DNA from: a virus
Strand: one strand, 5' to 3'
Virus record (IMG/VR): IMGVR_UViG_3300037486_000437
Location: 1 to 54,324 of that record
DNA: 54,324 nt
The notes below the pieces were generated by a model, which was given only the letters and a program-made list of their open reading frames with translations, was not told the DNA's origin and did no database searches. Both the position numbers and the translations under genes were made by a program. Positions 40,733 through 50,000 of the stretch are shown piece by piece; position 1 is the first letter of the stretch; each line of letters opens with the position of its first letter.

Positions 40733-42390
40733 GCGGCCCGCAGCGGCGCCAGCAGCTCCGCCAGTTGCGGCCAGCCGGGCACGTGCGCGCTGTCCGCCAC
40801 GTGCCAGTATTTCGGTTGACGGATGAAACGCTCCGTGCTGAAGCGCTTCGTCGTCAGGTTGCCCCGGTGCGCCAGATCCACATTCGGCGCGGCCGGCTGG
40901 AAGACCTCGAAATCGTACCAGTTCTGCCACTTCACCCGGCCGTGCGTCATCGGCTCGAAGCCCATCCAATAGCCGAAGTTTTTTTGCTCGATCAGTGCAT
41001 TGCGCTCCCGGAAGTGCGTCAACAGCGGCGCCCGATACGCCACCAGCCCTGCCAGCGGCGTCAGGTCGTAATGCACCGCCAGCCCGTCACTCAGGCGCAC
41101 CTGCCACCAGTGGCCGTTGTACCAGAACGTCTGGCTATCCGGCGGCGTGAATTGGAAGTGCTCCGGCGCATACAGCACGTCGTGCTCACAGAAGAAGATC
41201 ACATCCTCGGTCATGGCCGCCAGCCCCGCCTCGATCTGCCGGAACAGCGTGCGATAGCCCCGCTCCTCCGCCAGTACGATGTTGCGCCCGAAGTCCGTCG
41301 GCTTCAGCGTTACGGACGTGATCGGCAGCCCCGCCGCCGCGATGTACCCCCGGCACAAGCGGGCCAGCCGCATGTTGAGCGCGTTGTCGGTGTAGTAGAG
41401 GATGCCTTTCGTCGGCTCGCCCACAGCCATGACCGCCGGCGCTGCCTCAGCCTCAACCTCAACCTTAGCCTCAGTCTTAGCCTCGCCGGTCTCCGCTGGC
41501 GTCGTCACCCAACCCGGCGGCTGAAACTTGTCGATCAGCCACTGGAATGGATAGATTGCGCCGGGCCAGCCGTCACGCTGGAAGAGCGCTCGGGACCGCT
41601 CCCGATTCTCATCTACCTCGCGCTGCGGCAGCTCATAGGGAAAGCCGAAATCGCCGCCCTGCGTCCTGAAAAGATGGGCATACCAGGTCCTCCGGTTCAC
41701 CAGCACCCGGCCTCCGCTCAGCCACGTCTTACACGCCACTTCGACGCCCTGCTGCCCCCACGAATGGAACTCCTCCGAACAGATGTCCAACGCCCAATAC
41801 TTCGCCCGTGTCACCATGAAACAACTGCCCTGGATGCTCAGCGTCTCGGTCAGGTCGCCGGCTTGCACCCGCCCGAACTCGTTCCAGTATTGGAAGTGCA
41901 ACGTCTCATCGAAGCGGTACGCTGTGCTTTGCGGATTGCGCTTGGGGATCCACACCACATCCTGCACCGTCGCCGCCCCGCACTCCGTGCACGGTCCGCT
42001 CGGCCCCTGGTAGCGGCGGTGGCCGGCCGGGCAGACCCAGTCGAAGGCGTGCAGGTTGCGCATCACCGGCACCATCGTTATGTCGTCCTGCATCAGCGCC
42101 AACAGCTTGCGGTCAAAGCCCTGCTCGAAGGCGCAATGCGCATCGACCTTCATCACGTACCGCGCTGTGGTCAGCCGGCAGAGCTGGTTCGTCATCGCCC
42201 GTTGCCCGATGGACTCCGCCACGTGCAGCAGCGTCACCCGAGGATGATCCTCGATCGGCGGCTCGGCCCAGGCGCCGTCGAGGCCGGCCAGGATCTCGGT
42301 ATCGGCCTCGCTGTGCTCCAAAATGTCTTGGATCGTGCGCGCCAGGAATTGTTCGTTGCGTGCGGGGATCAGAATTGCAAGCTCACTCAT
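40729..42390 (-). CDS. Bifunctional glycosyltransferase (GalNAc-transferase-like plus second GT-A-like domain)
   Basis: A 553-residue protein. Residues 1-300 resemble polypeptide GalNAc-transferases (GT27): ILIPARNEQFLARTIQDIL, the metal site MKVDAHCAFEQGFD with its D-x-H, and VEVACKTWLSGGRVLVN near 250, matching the E...W.GG strand. A Glu/Ala-rich linker (about 315-340) leads to a second domain (ILYYTDNALNMRLARLC; VIFFCEHDVLYAPEHF) related to the protein at 43643-44347. It has a Cys4-like insert (CPAGH...CTECGA) near 140. The first domain could start O-glycans on Ser or Thr. ATG 42390 overlaps the preceding stop. Confidence 0.7.
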   Translation of the reverse strand: MSELAILIPARNEQFLARTIQDILEHSEADTEILAGLDGAWAEPPIEDHPRVTLLHVAESIGQRAMTNQLCRLTTARYVMKVDAHCAFEQGFDRKLLALMQDDITMVPVMRNLHAFDWVCPAGHRRYQGPSGPCTECGAATVQDVVWIPKRNPQSTAYRFDETLHFQYWNEFGRVQAGDLTETLSIQGSCFMVTRAKYWALDICSEEFHSWGQQGVEVACKTWLSGGRVLVNRRTWYAHLFRTQGGDFGFPYELPQREVDENRERSRALFQRDGWPGAIYPFQWLIDKFQPPGWVTTPAETGEAKTEAKVEVEAEAAPAVMAVGEPTKGILYYTDNALNMRLARLCRGYIAAAGLPITSVTLKPTDFGRNIVLAEERGYRTLFRQIEAGLAAMTEDVIFFCEHDVLYAPEHFQFTPPDSQTFWYNGHWWQVRLSDGLAVHYDLTPLAGLVAYRAPLLTHFRERNALIEQKNFGYWMGFEPMTHGRVKWQNWYDFEVFQPAAPNVDLAHRGNLTTKRFSTERFIRQPKYWHVADSAHVPGWPQLAELLAPLRAA

Positions 42391-43165
42391 AGCTCGCCTC
42401 GCTGCCCAATGACGACACCGGGAACGCGCCCGGCACCAGCTCATCCCCCTTCTGCGCCCGCTCCGCCCGCTGGTGCAGATCGTGAAATAACCCGAATGGG
42501 TTAAGCGCGCCGTTGACGTTGAACCGCCCCAGTGGGAACAGATAGATGTCCGGCCCGGTGTGCAGCGTCTCGCCCCGGTGCGCTTTGTTCCACTTGGCGT
42601 TGAAATAGCAATCATCCCCCTGCCGGCTGGCCGGGTGATAGCCCCGCTCGCACGTCGCCCGGTCATAGCCGCCCAGCGCCAGGAAGTCGCGTCGCGGCAT
42701 GGCCCAGGTGTTGCCGTGCACCGAAGCGTCCAGCCTCTCCCCCACATAGCCCCACTCCGCCAGCGTCGCCCGCTCCTGCCGCAAAGCGCCCTGCGCGTCC
42801 AGGATGCCGATCTGCCGGCGGAAGATCATTTTAGGACCCTGATAATTGCACGCCGCCTCGATGGCCGCCCGACTCAAGATGTGGTCGATGTCCGTCATCA
42901 GCAGAAGCTCGCCGCGCGCCGCCTCCGCCCCCAGGTTGCGCGCTAAGCCCTGCGTCCACGCCAACTGGTTGCCGGTGTGCAGCACGCGCAGCCCCGGCAG
43001 CCGGTAATCCCGCACGTCGAGCGCCGGGCGGCTGCCGTCGTCCACGAAGATGAATTCCACGTCGGCGTCCAGGCCCATGCGCGCCAACCACAGCGCCTGG
43101 CGCCGCACGATCTCGTGGCTGTTGTAGATCGCAATCACCACCGAAAGCAACGGCTCACCGTACAT
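42383..43165 (-). CDS. GT2-family glycosyltransferase
   Basis: A 260-residue GT-A enzyme: LSVVIAIYNSHEIVRRQALW, FIFVDDGSRPALD near 38 and LLLMTDIDHIL near 88 (metal-binding Asp residues), then QGDDCYFNAKWNKA near 190 where the catalytic base is expected. It would add a sugar from a nucleotide donor. It overlaps both neighbours and lies in the 40.7-47.1 kb cluster. Confidence 0.85.
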   Translation of the reverse strand: MYGEPLLSVVIAIYNSHEIVRRQALWLARMGLDADVEFIFVDDGSRPALDVRDYRLPGLRVLHTGNQLAWTQGLARNLGAEAARGELLLMTDIDHILSRAAIEAACNYQGPKMIFRRQIGILDAQGALRQERATLAEWGYVGERLDASVHGNTWAMPRRDFLALGGYDRATCERGYHPASRQGDDCYFNAKWNKAHRGETLHTGPDIYLFPLGRFNVNGALNPFGLFHDLHQRAERAQKGDELVPGAFPVSSLGSEASYE

Positions 43166-43646
43166 CGGCCAGCTCCCGGAAATTGCTCACCACGCTCGAG
43201 CTCGGATACAGCCCCGTGTAATCGTAGCGGTATTTGAACAGCGGCCAGATCCGGCTATACCCGTATTGCGCATCCCACGCCGGCTCGGTGTCGTGGATCA
43301 CGATCAGATCGGCCAGATAACGCAGCCGGGCGATCTCCACCGGCCGGCGCCGATTCGGGCTATGATCGACGAACGCCAGGCCCCAGTGATACTCAGTCAG
43401 ATCCACCGCGTCCCACGCTTCGCACTTGCGGATGTGATGATACTCGCTCTGCCAGCGTTGCGCCCGCTCGCACCAGCCACCCCGGCTCTCATACGAATAC
43501 ACGTGCCGCTGGCTGACCGTCGCCAGCCAGTGCAGCAGCAGCGTCGAAAAGTAGCCCGTGCCCAGCTCCAGCACCGGCCCCTGGCTTTTGTCGAAACAGC
43601 GCGTCAGCAGCGGGATATGGCTCGCCACCATCACGCCATCGGTCAC
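43155..43646 (-). CDS. Class I SAM-dependent methyltransferase (sugar or surface modifying)
   Basis: A 163-residue protein starting MTDGVMVASHIPLLTRC from a GTG that overlaps the previous stop (GTGA). Motif I is VLELGTGYFSTLLLHWL (near 25), and HWGLAFVDHSPNRRRPVEI near 90 resembles the post-II acidic loop, followed by ADLIVIHDTEP. Among glycosyltransferases it probably methylates a sugar. It is shorter than most members but has the complete core. Confidence 0.7.
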   Translation of the reverse strand: MTDGVMVASHIPLLTRCFDKSQGPVLELGTGYFSTLLLHWLATVSQRHVYSYESRGGWCERAQRWQSEYHHIRKCEAWDAVDLTEYHWGLAFVDHSPNRRRPVEIARLRYLADLIVIHDTEPAWDAQYGYSRIWPLFKYRYDYTGLYPSSSVVSNFRELADVR

Positions 43647-44347
43647 ATGCTCAGCGGGGTCTGCCACAATGCCTCCATCTGGGCCGCCGTGCCCCAATAC
43701 GGAATCTCGGTCGCCTGAAACGCCCCGAGCTGCTTGCGGTTGCCGGTATACTGGTAGCCGATGGCCGCCTCGTGAAACACCACCACATGCGGCTCCGGCG
43801 CCTCGAACGCGACCAGCCGCCGCGGTGTCACGCCCAGGCGCTGCTCGTGCCGCCCCACCTCGCTCCAGTGCCCCAGGTTGATCTGCGCAGCGTCCGGGTA
43901 TTTGGCGAAACGCTCCTCCAGCGCCGCCTGCAGCAGCGCCGTCGGCGCAATGCCGCCCGTGGTTGGCCACTTGACCGCCGGATGGTTGAAGCACGCCGGC
44001 CACCACGTGAACCAGGCCCACTTGTGCATGTCGTAGCCGATGGCGTCGGCCGGCGGCCGCCAGCAGGTGAAGTGGCTCGGCGGATACAGGATGTCATCCT
44101 CCGCCAGCGCCACGTATGGCGTGCGCACCGCCCGCACGCCGATCAACTGCTGCCGATAGATGTTGATGTACTGCTGCCCGATCTCGCCGACGCAGATGTT
44201 CTCGCCGAAGCCCGGCAGCGGCTTCTGTGACACGCTCACCAGCGGCAGATCGCCAATGGCCCCCAAGAGCTTCTGGCGCACCAGCGCCCCGAACGGCTCT
44301 CGGATCACGTTGGCCGTGTAGTAAAGCACCGTGAGATCAGGCGTCAT
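43643..44347 (-). CDS. Glycosyltransferase-like protein, paralogue of the C-terminal domain at 40.7 kb
   Basis: A 234-residue protein (TVLYYTANVIREPFGALVRQ; YVALAEDDILYPPSHF near 95). The LYYT...N start and EDD/EHD-x-LY-P-HF motif are shared with the C-terminal half of the bifunctional enzyme, so the two are related by duplication or fusion. The acidic pair in AEDD may hold the donor metal. It starts 15 bases after the attC-like site at 44362 and was probably adjacent to the gene at 46217 before cassette insertion. Confidence 0.65.
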   Translation of the reverse strand: MTPDLTVLYYTANVIREPFGALVRQKLLGAIGDLPLVSVSQKPLPGFGENICVGEIGQQYINIYRQQLIGVRAVRTPYVALAEDDILYPPSHFTCWRPPADAIGYDMHKWAWFTWWPACFNHPAVKWPTTGGIAPTALLQAALEERFAKYPDAAQINLGHWSEVGRHEQRLGVTPRRLVAFEAPEPHVVVFHEAAIGYQYTGNRKQLGAFQATEIPYWGTAAQMEALWQTPLSM

Positions 44348-44361
44348 CTACCCATTTCTCC

Positions 44362-44481
44362 ATCTAACGTCTGAAATAAGCTGCCCGTCACACTTCCAGC
44401 AATACGGGCTGCGGCCCATCCGGGGAATCAACTTCGCTACGGGCTGCCCCTGTTCGGGTCAGCTTCATTTCTTGGTTATCC
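44362..44481 (-). repeat. attC-like integron recombination site 1
   Basis: A 120-base element. In gene orientation it runs GGATAAC (R''), GAAATGAAGCTGACCCG, a variable loop, CGGGCAGCTTATTTC, GTTAGAT (R'). The two arms pair except for two unpaired bases on one side, the signature of attC extrahelical bases, and R' fits GTTRRRY. R'' GGATAAC is the exact complement of the GTTATCC that starts this cassette at site 2. Confidence 0.75.
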
Positions 44482-45212
44482 GTCAGAGGAGGTTGGAGCC
44501 GAGCCTTCCGGCACCGTTCCTCAGCAATCTCGAAGTAATCCCGCCTGAGTTCGATCCCCGTCCCGCTGCGTCCCGTCTTGATGCAGGCGACCAGCGTCGT
44601 GCCGCTGCCCATTGTGTTGTCAAGCACGGCGTCGCCTTCGTTCGTGTACGTGCGAAGCAGGTATTCCAGCAGGGCGACCGGCTTCTGTGTTGGATGTTCG
44701 GGAATCATGACCGTCGAAAACGGAACTATTGAAGTCGGGTAGTAGTCGGCGTTTTCGGTGGTTTGACGATCCGCAAACTTTCCGTAAACTTGGGCGGGGC
44801 CAGTCCTGGCCCCGCCCCGGCTGTGCAGCGTGCCCCGTTTCATCACCGGGTTGTAGGTGTGTCCATTGGGTGCGAACACGCAAATATCCTCATGCTTCTT
44901 CAATGGCTTACGCTTGCAATCCAGATGGCCCGTGGCCCGTGACTTCTCCCAAACCCAAACATACTTGAACCACGCCAGGTTACTGCATACCAGTAGGCTG
45001 GTGAACGGCTGCGAGCCGAACAGCACGATAGCGCCCCTGGGCTTGATCAGCCGCTTGTACTCCGCCCATAGCGGCTCGAATGGGATGACCACATCCCAGG
45101 AGCACGCCGTCGTGCCGTAGGGCAAGTCAGCACAGATCATGTCAAAGCTCGCGCTCGGCAAGGTTGGCATGACTTGCAGACAATTCCCATGAATCAGTGT
45201 CTCGTTACTCAC
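44388..45212 (-). CDS. DNA methyltransferase (beta class, DPPY-type) in an integron-like cassette
   Basis: A 274-residue adenine- or N4-cytosine-type DNA methyltransferase. Motif IV is ADLPYGTTACSWD (near 33-45), and motif I is DNTMGSGTTLVACIKTGR near 205-220, so the order is that of the beta class. The last 27 or so residues (EMKLTRTGAARSEVDSPDG) are read from the attC-like site. The GTG at 45212 lies 18 bases inside the cassette boundary, with AGAGG ahead. It probably protects phage DNA from host restriction. Target site not predictable. Confidence 0.85.
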   Translation of the reverse strand: MSNETLIHGNCLQVMPTLPSASFDMICADLPYGTTACSWDVVIPFEPLWAEYKRLIKPRGAIVLFGSQPFTSLLVCSNLAWFKYVWVWEKSRATGHLDCKRKPLKKHEDICVFAPNGHTYNPVMKRGTLHSRGGARTGPAQVYGKFADRQTTENADYYPTSIVPFSTVMIPEHPTQKPVALLEYLLRTYTNEGDAVLDNTMGSGTTLVACIKTGRSGTGIELRRDYFEIAEERCRKARLQPPLTDNQEMKLTRTGAARSEVDSPDGPQPVLLEV

Positions 45213-45224
45213 GTTGCCTCTGCC

Positions 45225-45344
45225 GGATAACGGTTGAAATAAGCTGCCCGTCACCCAACCGGCAAGACGAACAGCGGCCCATCCGGGGAGTCAACTTCGC
45301 TGCGAGAGAACCCACTTCGGGTCAGCTTCATTTCGTTGTTAGAT
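45225..45344 (-). repeat. attC-like integron recombination site 2
   Basis: Also exactly 120 bases: ATCTAAC (R''), GAAATGAAGCTGACCCG, loop, CGGGCAGCTTATTTC, GTTATCC (R'). Loop and arms are about 75-80% identical to site 1, as expected for sites from one array. R'' CGATCTAA is the complement of TTAGATCG at 46148-46141, the start of the upstream cassette. Confidence 0.75.
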
Positions 45345-46132
45345 CGGAGCGGCAATTGAAGCGCAGTTCCAGCAATACGACCCCTGGCATTCTCGAAGAA
45401 CCTGCGATTGATTTCGCACCCGATGAAATCCCTGCCAGTGCGAACGGCTGCAACTCCGGTAGACCCCGACCCCATGAAACAATCCAGCACAACGGGAATC
45501 CTGGCGCCATCTTTCAGGCAAGTGAACATCTGGATAAGACGCTGCGGTATCTCGACCGGGAACGCTGCCGGATGCCCGTTCTGCCGGGCGGGAACGTTCC
45601 ACCAAACGTCTTTGGTCTCATCCAGGAAGGGCACGTCCTTCGTGCCCCGCCTGCCCGTGCCGTTGTCGTAGTAGTATCTGCTTTTGCTGTGAAGTAGGAT
45701 CATTTCACAGGTTGGGCGAACATAGATATTGTTATCAGACCCCATGGCGTAGGACGTTGCTATCGGCCCGGTATCCTCTTTGCCCTTTACCCAGACAATC
45801 GCTTCTCGTGGCAAGAATCCAAGTCGCTCACACATAAGCTCGACCCGAACGGCGATCTTTTCAACCCGTCTCCCGATCTGTTCGATGGAGTCACGGCGTA
45901 ACCGAACCTCCTTCGGAACATTGATGGCAATGACCCCGCCGTCTCGCAGAAGGCGATAGCTCAGCGTCAAGAATCGCTCCATCTCGGCGTAGTAGGTCGG
46001 CCAGTCGGTGTCATCGGAAAGCTCTCCGTAGTCCATGCCAACGTTGTAGCGCGGCGATGTTACGATCAGGTCGACGCTGGCTTCTGGCAGGCGTGCCATG
46101 ACATCGAAAGCATCCTCGTTGTACAGTGTCAC
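45251..46132 (-). CDS. DNA methyltransferase (beta class) in an integron-like cassette
   Basis: A 293-residue protein starting MTLYNEDAFDVMARLPEASV. Motif IV is IVTSPRYNVGMDYG (SPRYN in place of SPPYN), and motif I is LDCFMGSGSTGVAAVRTGRD near 235. A middle region with AFPVEIPQRLIQMF is typical of N4-cytosine/N6-adenine enzymes. The C-terminus (EMKLTRSGFSRSEVDSPDG) is encoded by the attC-like site and nearly repeats that of the next enzyme. A GTG at 46141 is possible but overlaps the cassette boundary. Unlike its neighbours it has moderate G+C, consistent with transfer. Confidence 0.85.
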   Translation of the reverse strand: MTLYNEDAFDVMARLPEASVDLIVTSPRYNVGMDYGELSDDTDWPTYYAEMERFLTLSYRLLRDGGVIAINVPKEVRLRRDSIEQIGRRVEKIAVRVELMCERLGFLPREAIVWVKGKEDTGPIATSYAMGSDNNIYVRPTCEMILLHSKSRYYYDNGTGRRGTKDVPFLDETKDVWWNVPARQNGHPAAFPVEIPQRLIQMFTCLKDGARIPVVLDCFMGSGSTGVAAVRTGRDFIGCEINRRFFENARGRIAGTALQLPLRSNNEMKLTRSGFSRSEVDSPDGPLFVLPVG

Positions 46133-46154
46133 GTTACCCACGATCTAAGCTCCG

Positions 46155-46192
46155 GTCTAACTTGTATTTATGCGGAATGGATTCCGCATAAA
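46155..46192. repeat. Dispersed hairpin element with GTTRRRY-like box (copy 2)
   Basis: TTTATGCGGAAT and ATTCCGCATAAA (46167-46192) form a perfect 12-bp hairpin, preceded on the plus strand by GTCTAACTTGTA. On the minus strand the element ends with GTTAGAC. The CTAACTTGTATTTATGCGG block is shared with 24263. It lies just outside the methyltransferase cassettes. Confidence 0.6.
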
Positions 46193-46216
46193 CGCCCGTA
46201 GAGCGTCAAAAGCGGA

Positions 46217-47077
46217 TCAGCCATACAGCCTCCGCTCCCAGTCGTCAGGCCAGCCCGGTATCGGCCAGAAGCGCTCGATGAACTTCTCGAAGAACACCCG
46301 CCGCTCGTGCACCCACAGATTGTAGGCGTAGGCGTTGCAGGCGTGCACCGACGCATTGCTCATGTAGTAGCCCCGCCCGTACTTGGGCCCCTTGTGCAGG
46401 TGGGCATACCAGGTCAACTTGTTGGTCAGCACGCGCCCGCCGTGATACCAGGTGCTCAGCCCGATCTCCTCCGCCTCCTGGCCCCACCCGCTATACCCCT
46501 CGATCTGCATGAAGCCGCAACGCGCAAACCAGCTTTTCGCCATGAACCAGCAGCTTCCCTGGAAGTGCATCGTCTCGTCAATTGGGATCTCGGCCCGTTC
46601 GAGCGTGCGGGCGTCCCAGCGGAAGCCGTGCAGCCCCAGCGGATTGAACTTCAACGGAAACATGGTGTGCTCGTAGTCGATCGGCGGCCGGTCGTCGCTC
46701 TGCGTCTGCAGGCACCAGTTCTCGGCGTCCAGGCGATGCCGGCGGGGGATCATCACGCTGTCCGGCTCGTAGTTGTCCGCCAGCACCACGTCGAAGCCCT
46801 CCGCCACCAGGCAGTGCGCATCCAGCGCCATGATGTACGGCCCATCGGCCAGTTCGACCGCCCAATTGATGGCGTGGCGCTTCTGGGTGGTGCTCTGCGC
46901 CGGCAGGTGCAGATAGGTCAGCCGGGGATCGTCGATGACCTCCGCCGCCGGCAGCTCGTAGCCGTCGAGCATGGCGTACACGGCGATGTCGCCGCGCGCC
47001 TTGGCCAGCACATCGCGCAGTGTCGCCGTCAAAAACTGTTCGTTGCGACTGGGTACGATCACCGTCACCTGGCTCAT
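46217..47077 (-). CDS. Polypeptide GalNAc-transferase-like glycosyltransferase
   Basis: A 286-residue enzyme: VTVIVPSRNEQFLTATLRDV, the D-x-H metal motif in MALDAHCLVAEGFD (near 90-103), FQGSCWFMAKSWFARCGF near 180 and EEIGLSTWYHGGRVLTN near 215. These correspond to the DxH and E...W.GG motifs of GT27 enzymes that attach GalNAc to Ser or Thr. No lectin domain is present. ATG at 47077 follows the tape measure stop by one base, with GGAG upstream. Paralogue of the N-terminal half of the enzyme at 40.7 kb. Confidence 0.75.
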   Translation of the reverse strand: MSQVTVIVPSRNEQFLTATLRDVLAKARGDIAVYAMLDGYELPAAEVIDDPRLTYLHLPAQSTTQKRHAINWAVELADGPYIMALDAHCLVAEGFDVVLADNYEPDSVMIPRRHRLDAENWCLQTQSDDRPPIDYEHTMFPLKFNPLGLHGFRWDARTLERAEIPIDETMHFQGSCWFMAKSWFARCGFMQIEGYSGWGQEAEEIGLSTWYHGGRVLTNKLTWYAHLHKGPKYGRGYYMSNASVHACNAYAYNLWVHERRVFFEKFIERFWPIPGWPDDWERRLYG

Positions 47078-47078
47078 C

Positions 47079-50000
47079 TCACGCTCCAATTCTTATTTCG
47101 TAGGCGAGGGCAGATTTTAGCAATTCAAACTGCGCCGGGTCCAACGGCACGCCGCCGCCGGCTTGCCCCGTGAACTCCACCACCACCCGCCGCTCGCTCG
47201 TCACCGTGTAGCTGCCGCCCAGCAGCCCCGCCAGCCCCGGCTCCACCGCCAGCGCCAACTGGCGCGCTGCCGCCTGCACCTCGGCGGTCGCCCCCAACAG
47301 GCCCAGCGCCATGCCGTGCCCGATGGCGCTGCCCAGTCCCTCGCCCAGGCTCTCGGCATCCCCGCCGCCGCCCAGACCGCCGGCAATCGACTGCATGACC
47401 GCCGCCACATAATCCAGGAAGTCCTGGAACTGCGCCATGCTGGGCAGCCCGTGCTCGCCCAACGCCGTGAACAGATTCAGCGCCCGCTCCAGCACGCCGA
47501 ACACCTGTTCGAGCGCCGTCCCAAACTCCGCCGCCGTCGGGAGCCAACTTACGAGATCCTCCTGCGCCACGTATTCCCGCCAGGCGTGCAGCGTGCCCGA
47601 GATGCGTTCGATCAGATCCGCCATGCGAATCTTGAAGGTCAGCGCCGAGCTGGCCGCGCCGTCGGTGAGCTGCTTGACCACGCCCAACGCCGTGCCCAGC
47701 ATCCCGAACACCCCGCCGGCCGCCGTCGCAAACGCTGTAGTCGCCGCGGTAGCGGCCTGGACACCGGCGCCCGCCGCATAGGTCTGGATCAGGTTATACG
47801 CGTAGGTCACGGAGTCCAGGAAGCCCTGGATGCGGCTGTTGAGCACCGGGATATAGCTCTGCAGATCCTTGAAGACGCTGACCGCATTCGCCAGCCCGCC
47901 GAACAGCGCGCCCGCCGCCGTGCCGAAGAAGCCGGCCGCCTTGGCCGCCTCCTCGGTCAGATTGCCCGCCGCCCACGTCGCCAACTGCCCCACAAGCGCC
48001 TCAACATCGGCCATGAAGCGGCTCAGCGCGTCCTCGGTCGGTCCGACATACTCTACTACGCCGCGCAAGGCGGTCAGCGCACTGCCCAGCCCGTTGAACA
48101 AATGCGCCGTGGCTGCCCCGAAATCCTGCGCCGCTTTGACCAGCGCCTCGGTCAGGTTGCCCGCCGCCCAGGTCGCCAGCTGGCCCACCAGCCGGCCCAC
48201 ATCGGCCACGAAGGCATCGACCGCCAGCGCCGCCGGCGCCACATAATCTCCGAGCGCCGTCAACGCCTCGACGCCTGACTTGACGATGCCCAGCGCCGGC
48301 CCCGCCGCGGTCGCCAGCTTGGCTGCCGCCGCCAGCAGCTCGTCGGTGATCAGCGCGGAGGCCGTGCCGAGCAAATTCACCAGCCGCTTGATGAACGTCA
48401 CCAACTGCTGCAGGCTCTTGTCCACCGCATTGAGGCTGGCCAGCGGCACATAATCCTTGATTGCCACCAGCGCGTCGACGCCTGACTTGACGATGCCCAG
48501 CGCCGACCCCGCCGCCGCCAGCTTTTGCGCCGCGGTCAGCACGTCCTCGGTGATCATCGCGGAGGCCGTGCCGAGCAAATTCACCAGCCGCTTGATGAAC
48601 GTCACCAACTGTTGCAGGCTCACATCGACTGCGTTGAGGCTGGGCAGTGGCACGTATTCACGTACTGCGCCGATGGCGTCCAGCGCCGTTTTTACCAGCG
48701 CCAACGCCGGCCCGGCTGCATCCACCAGCCGCTTGGCCCCCGCCAGCACATCCAGCGCCAACGTGGCTCCGCATTGGCCCAACCAGTCGACGAGCACCCT
48801 GAGAAAACTCCCGATCTGCATGGTGTTGAGATGCAGGATGCCAAACGCCTGCGGACTCAGCCTAACATAAGCGCCGAGCGTCTCGATCATCCTTAGCGTC
48901 AACCAGATCACGTCCAACGCTGGCCCGGCAGCTTCCACCAACCGTTGCGCTGCCGCCAGCACACCCACCTTGAACGCGGCGCTGGCCTGCCCCAGCCAGT
49001 TGATGAGCAACGATAGGAAGTTGGCAATCTGGTTGGTGTTAAGATACAAAAGCAGAAACGCCTGCGGACTCAGTCGGACATACGCGCCTATGTCACCGAT
49101 CGCATCAATGGCCGTTTTGACCAGCGCCAACGCTGGCCCGACCGCTTCCACCAACCGTTGCGCAGCTTCGAGTAAACTCGCTGCCAATCTGGCCCCGTTC
49201 TGCCCCAGCCAGTTGATGAGCAACGATATGAAGTTGGCAATCTGGTTGGTGTTGAGATACAAAAGCAGAAACGCCTGCGGACTCAGTCGGACATACGCGC
49301 CTATGTCACCGATCGCATCCAGGGCGTCGCCGACGATCGCCAGCACCGGCCCCACGCTCTCCGCAAGCTGGATGGCTGCCGCGCGCAGTTCATCATCCAC
49401 CAACGCGGCCGCTTCGCCCACTACCGTTACCAGTTGAGCAATAAACGCGCCCACCCGCCGCAACTGCGCAATGTCAGGAATTACAAAGCCGCGCAGCAGG
49501 CGCTCGCTCAGGCTCAGCGCGCCGTCGATCGTCTCTAGCAGCGTCGGCACGGCCGCCAAGCCTTCGGCCAGCAGCCCCAGCACCCGCGCTAAATCCAGCG
49601 CATCCGTCAGTGCGGCGGGATCCAGCGTCCGATTCAGCTCCGCCAGCTTGCCGATGACCACTTTGAGCGCCTCGATCACGCGCGCGGCCCCCGCCTGCGT
49701 TTTGGCCAGCGCCGTGTCGTAGGCCGCCAGCGCCGTTACAGCGTCGAGCACCGGGACCAGGCTTTCGAGCATCTCGCCCAGCGGGGCCAGCACCGCCTTC
49801 GCACCCCCGAAGCCGTGCGCCGGATCCGCCGCCCAGCCGGATAGCTCGGCGAAGCCGCGCACGATGGCCTTAACGCTTTCGAGCAGCGGCGCAATTTTCG
49901 CCGCCAGGTTGGCCCGGGGTACAAATTCTGCCAGGGCATCCAGCCCCTCCAGGATGCCCTGCAGATCGGTCAGCATGTCGCTCAGTGGCTCCAGCACCGC

